Shown here piece after piece: positions 11,473 through 11,995 of a DNA stretch of 11,995 bases. Position 1 is the stretch's first letter; every line of letters starts with the position of its first letter. The notes beneath the pieces are model-generated. The model was not told the origin of the DNA, searched no databases, and was given only the letters and a program-made list of their open reading frames with translations. Both the position numbers and the translations under genes were made by a program. The DNA is from JBDTYT01 sp040005555 (GTDB lineage: Bacteria > Actinomycetota > UBA4738 > HRBIN12): NCBI GenBank assembly GCA_040005555.1, contig JBDTYT010000053.1:1-11995 (forward strand), written 5' to 3'.

Positions 11473-11995
11473 TCAGGACTGTGCCGAGTGGACCACGGCT
11501 CCCCCCAGGACGGTCAGCTCGACGCGTGTCTCGAGGATCGCCCGGGGATCCTCGAGCGAGAACAGGTCATCGGAGAGCACGACGAGGTCGCCGTGCTTGC
11601 CCTGCGTGATCGATCCCCGGTCCCGTTCCGCGAAGTTCGCGTATGCGCTGCCGAGGGTGTAGCCGCGGATCGCCGTCGAAAGGTCCAGCCGTTGCTCGGG
11701 TGTCCACCGCTCGGCGCCATCGAGCGAGGCACGTGTGAGCGCGGTGTAGATCCCCACGAGCGGGTCCATCTCGGCGACGTTCCAGTCGCTCGAGAACGCG
11801 AGCGTGGCACCTGCGTCGTGGAGCGAACGCCAAGGGAACGCGGACGGCCATCGCGCCGCGCCCACGTTGTTCCGCCACTCGCCGACGATCTCGGGAGCCG
11901 CGTGACGCGGCTGCATGCACGCCACGACACCCAGCTCCGCGAACCGGGGGAGGTCGTCCGGATGCACGCACTCCACGTGCACGATCTGATGGCGG
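11473..11995 (-). CDS. YtcJ-type amidohydrolase, C-terminal part (5' end outside window)
   Basis: About 173 residues, open to the window edge; the true start lies beyond 11995. The sequence is that of the metal-dependent amidohydrolase family 3 (YtcJ-like). It contains RHQIVHVECVHPDDLPRFAE with the His near the metal site, GVVACMQPRHA, PWRSLHDAGATLAFSSDWNV with the conserved Asp that activates water, and PLVGIYTALTRASL, TPEQRLDLSTAIRGYTLGSA and GKHGDLVVLSDD. The last part is the small composite beta-domain typical of the superfamily. The substrate of YtcJ proteins is generally unknown. The N-terminal HxH metal ligands cannot be checked here. Confidence 0.93.
   Translation of the reverse strand, partial: RHQIVHVECVHPDDLPRFAELGVVACMQPRHAAPEIVGEWRNNVGAARWPSAFPWRSLHDAGATLAFSSDWNVAEMDPLVGIYTALTRASLDGAERWTPEQRLDLSTAIRGYTLGSAYANFAERDRGSITQGKHGDLVVLSDDLFSLEDPRAILETRVELTVLGGAVVHSAQS

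Noticed and set aside
1..11995. Mobile elements, CRISPR arrays, tRNA genes
   Set aside because: No transposase or integrase, no evenly spaced direct repeats and no tRNA-like cloverleaf were seen on either strand; the repeated WSPDG codons in the propeller genes are protein repeats.

Overview
The window is high-GC, densely packed DNA whose gene content fits a member of the Actinomycetota, probably not one of the well-studied genera. Supporting signs are an Rv2578c-type radical SAM protein, an Rv2229c-type coiled-coil/zinc-ribbon protein next to an RNase H, a PHP of mostly short intergenic gaps, GTG starts, and several promoters whose -10 box sits 6-7 nt before the start codon (leaderless transcripts). 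No mobile element, CRISPR array, tRNA or rRNA is seen. Taxonomy is inferred from gene content only.

Layout. 1-1360 (+): the C-terminal ATPase end of a sensor histidine kinase, then lipA (lipoyl synthase). 1379-6857: the most unusual part, an apparent ECF-sigma-factor module. On the minus strand, reading from 5716 down to 1379, come the ECF sigma factor, an overlapping membrane-anchored protein that may be its regulator, a TAP-like alpha/beta-hydrolase lipoprotein with degenerate active-site motifs, a small lipoprotein, and a secreted six-repeat TolB/PD40 beta-propeller. A paralogous propeller is encoded divergently (5889-6857, +). 6879-7265 (-): rnpB, the RNase P RNA, with a perfect 13-bp P1 helix. 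7302-8225 (+): a lipoprotein. 8164-9338 (-): RNase HI and a zinc-ribbon/coiled-coil protein. 9403-10377 (-): radical SAM protein. 10451-11068 (+): histidine phosphatase. 11137-11442 (+): small three-helix membrane protein. 11473-11995 (-): the C-terminal part of a YtcJ-type amidohydrolase, truncated by the window edge.

Main observation. The same bipartite element, GTAAAC-N18-CTGTGTC, lies upstream of exactly three genes: the ECF sigma factor, and each of the two propeller genes. The half-site sequences and the 18-nt spacing are identical in all three, and each is followed by a start codon 29-50 nt downstream. I infer that this is the sigma factor's own promoter, giving an autoregulated regulon whose products are nearly all exported or membrane-bound (two propellers, two lipoproteins, one membrane-anchored domain). 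The regulator candidate has no zinc-binding anti-sigma motif. Together this looks like a cell-envelope sensing or response module that I do not recognise as a named system.

The remaining genes are mostly housekeeping: protein lipoylation, RNase P, RNase H, and a phosphatase. Outside the ECF module, six protein genes share a TAnnnn(T)-N6-7-start arrangement consistent with leaderless transcription, whereas the ECF-module genes tend to have Shine-Dalgarno sequences.
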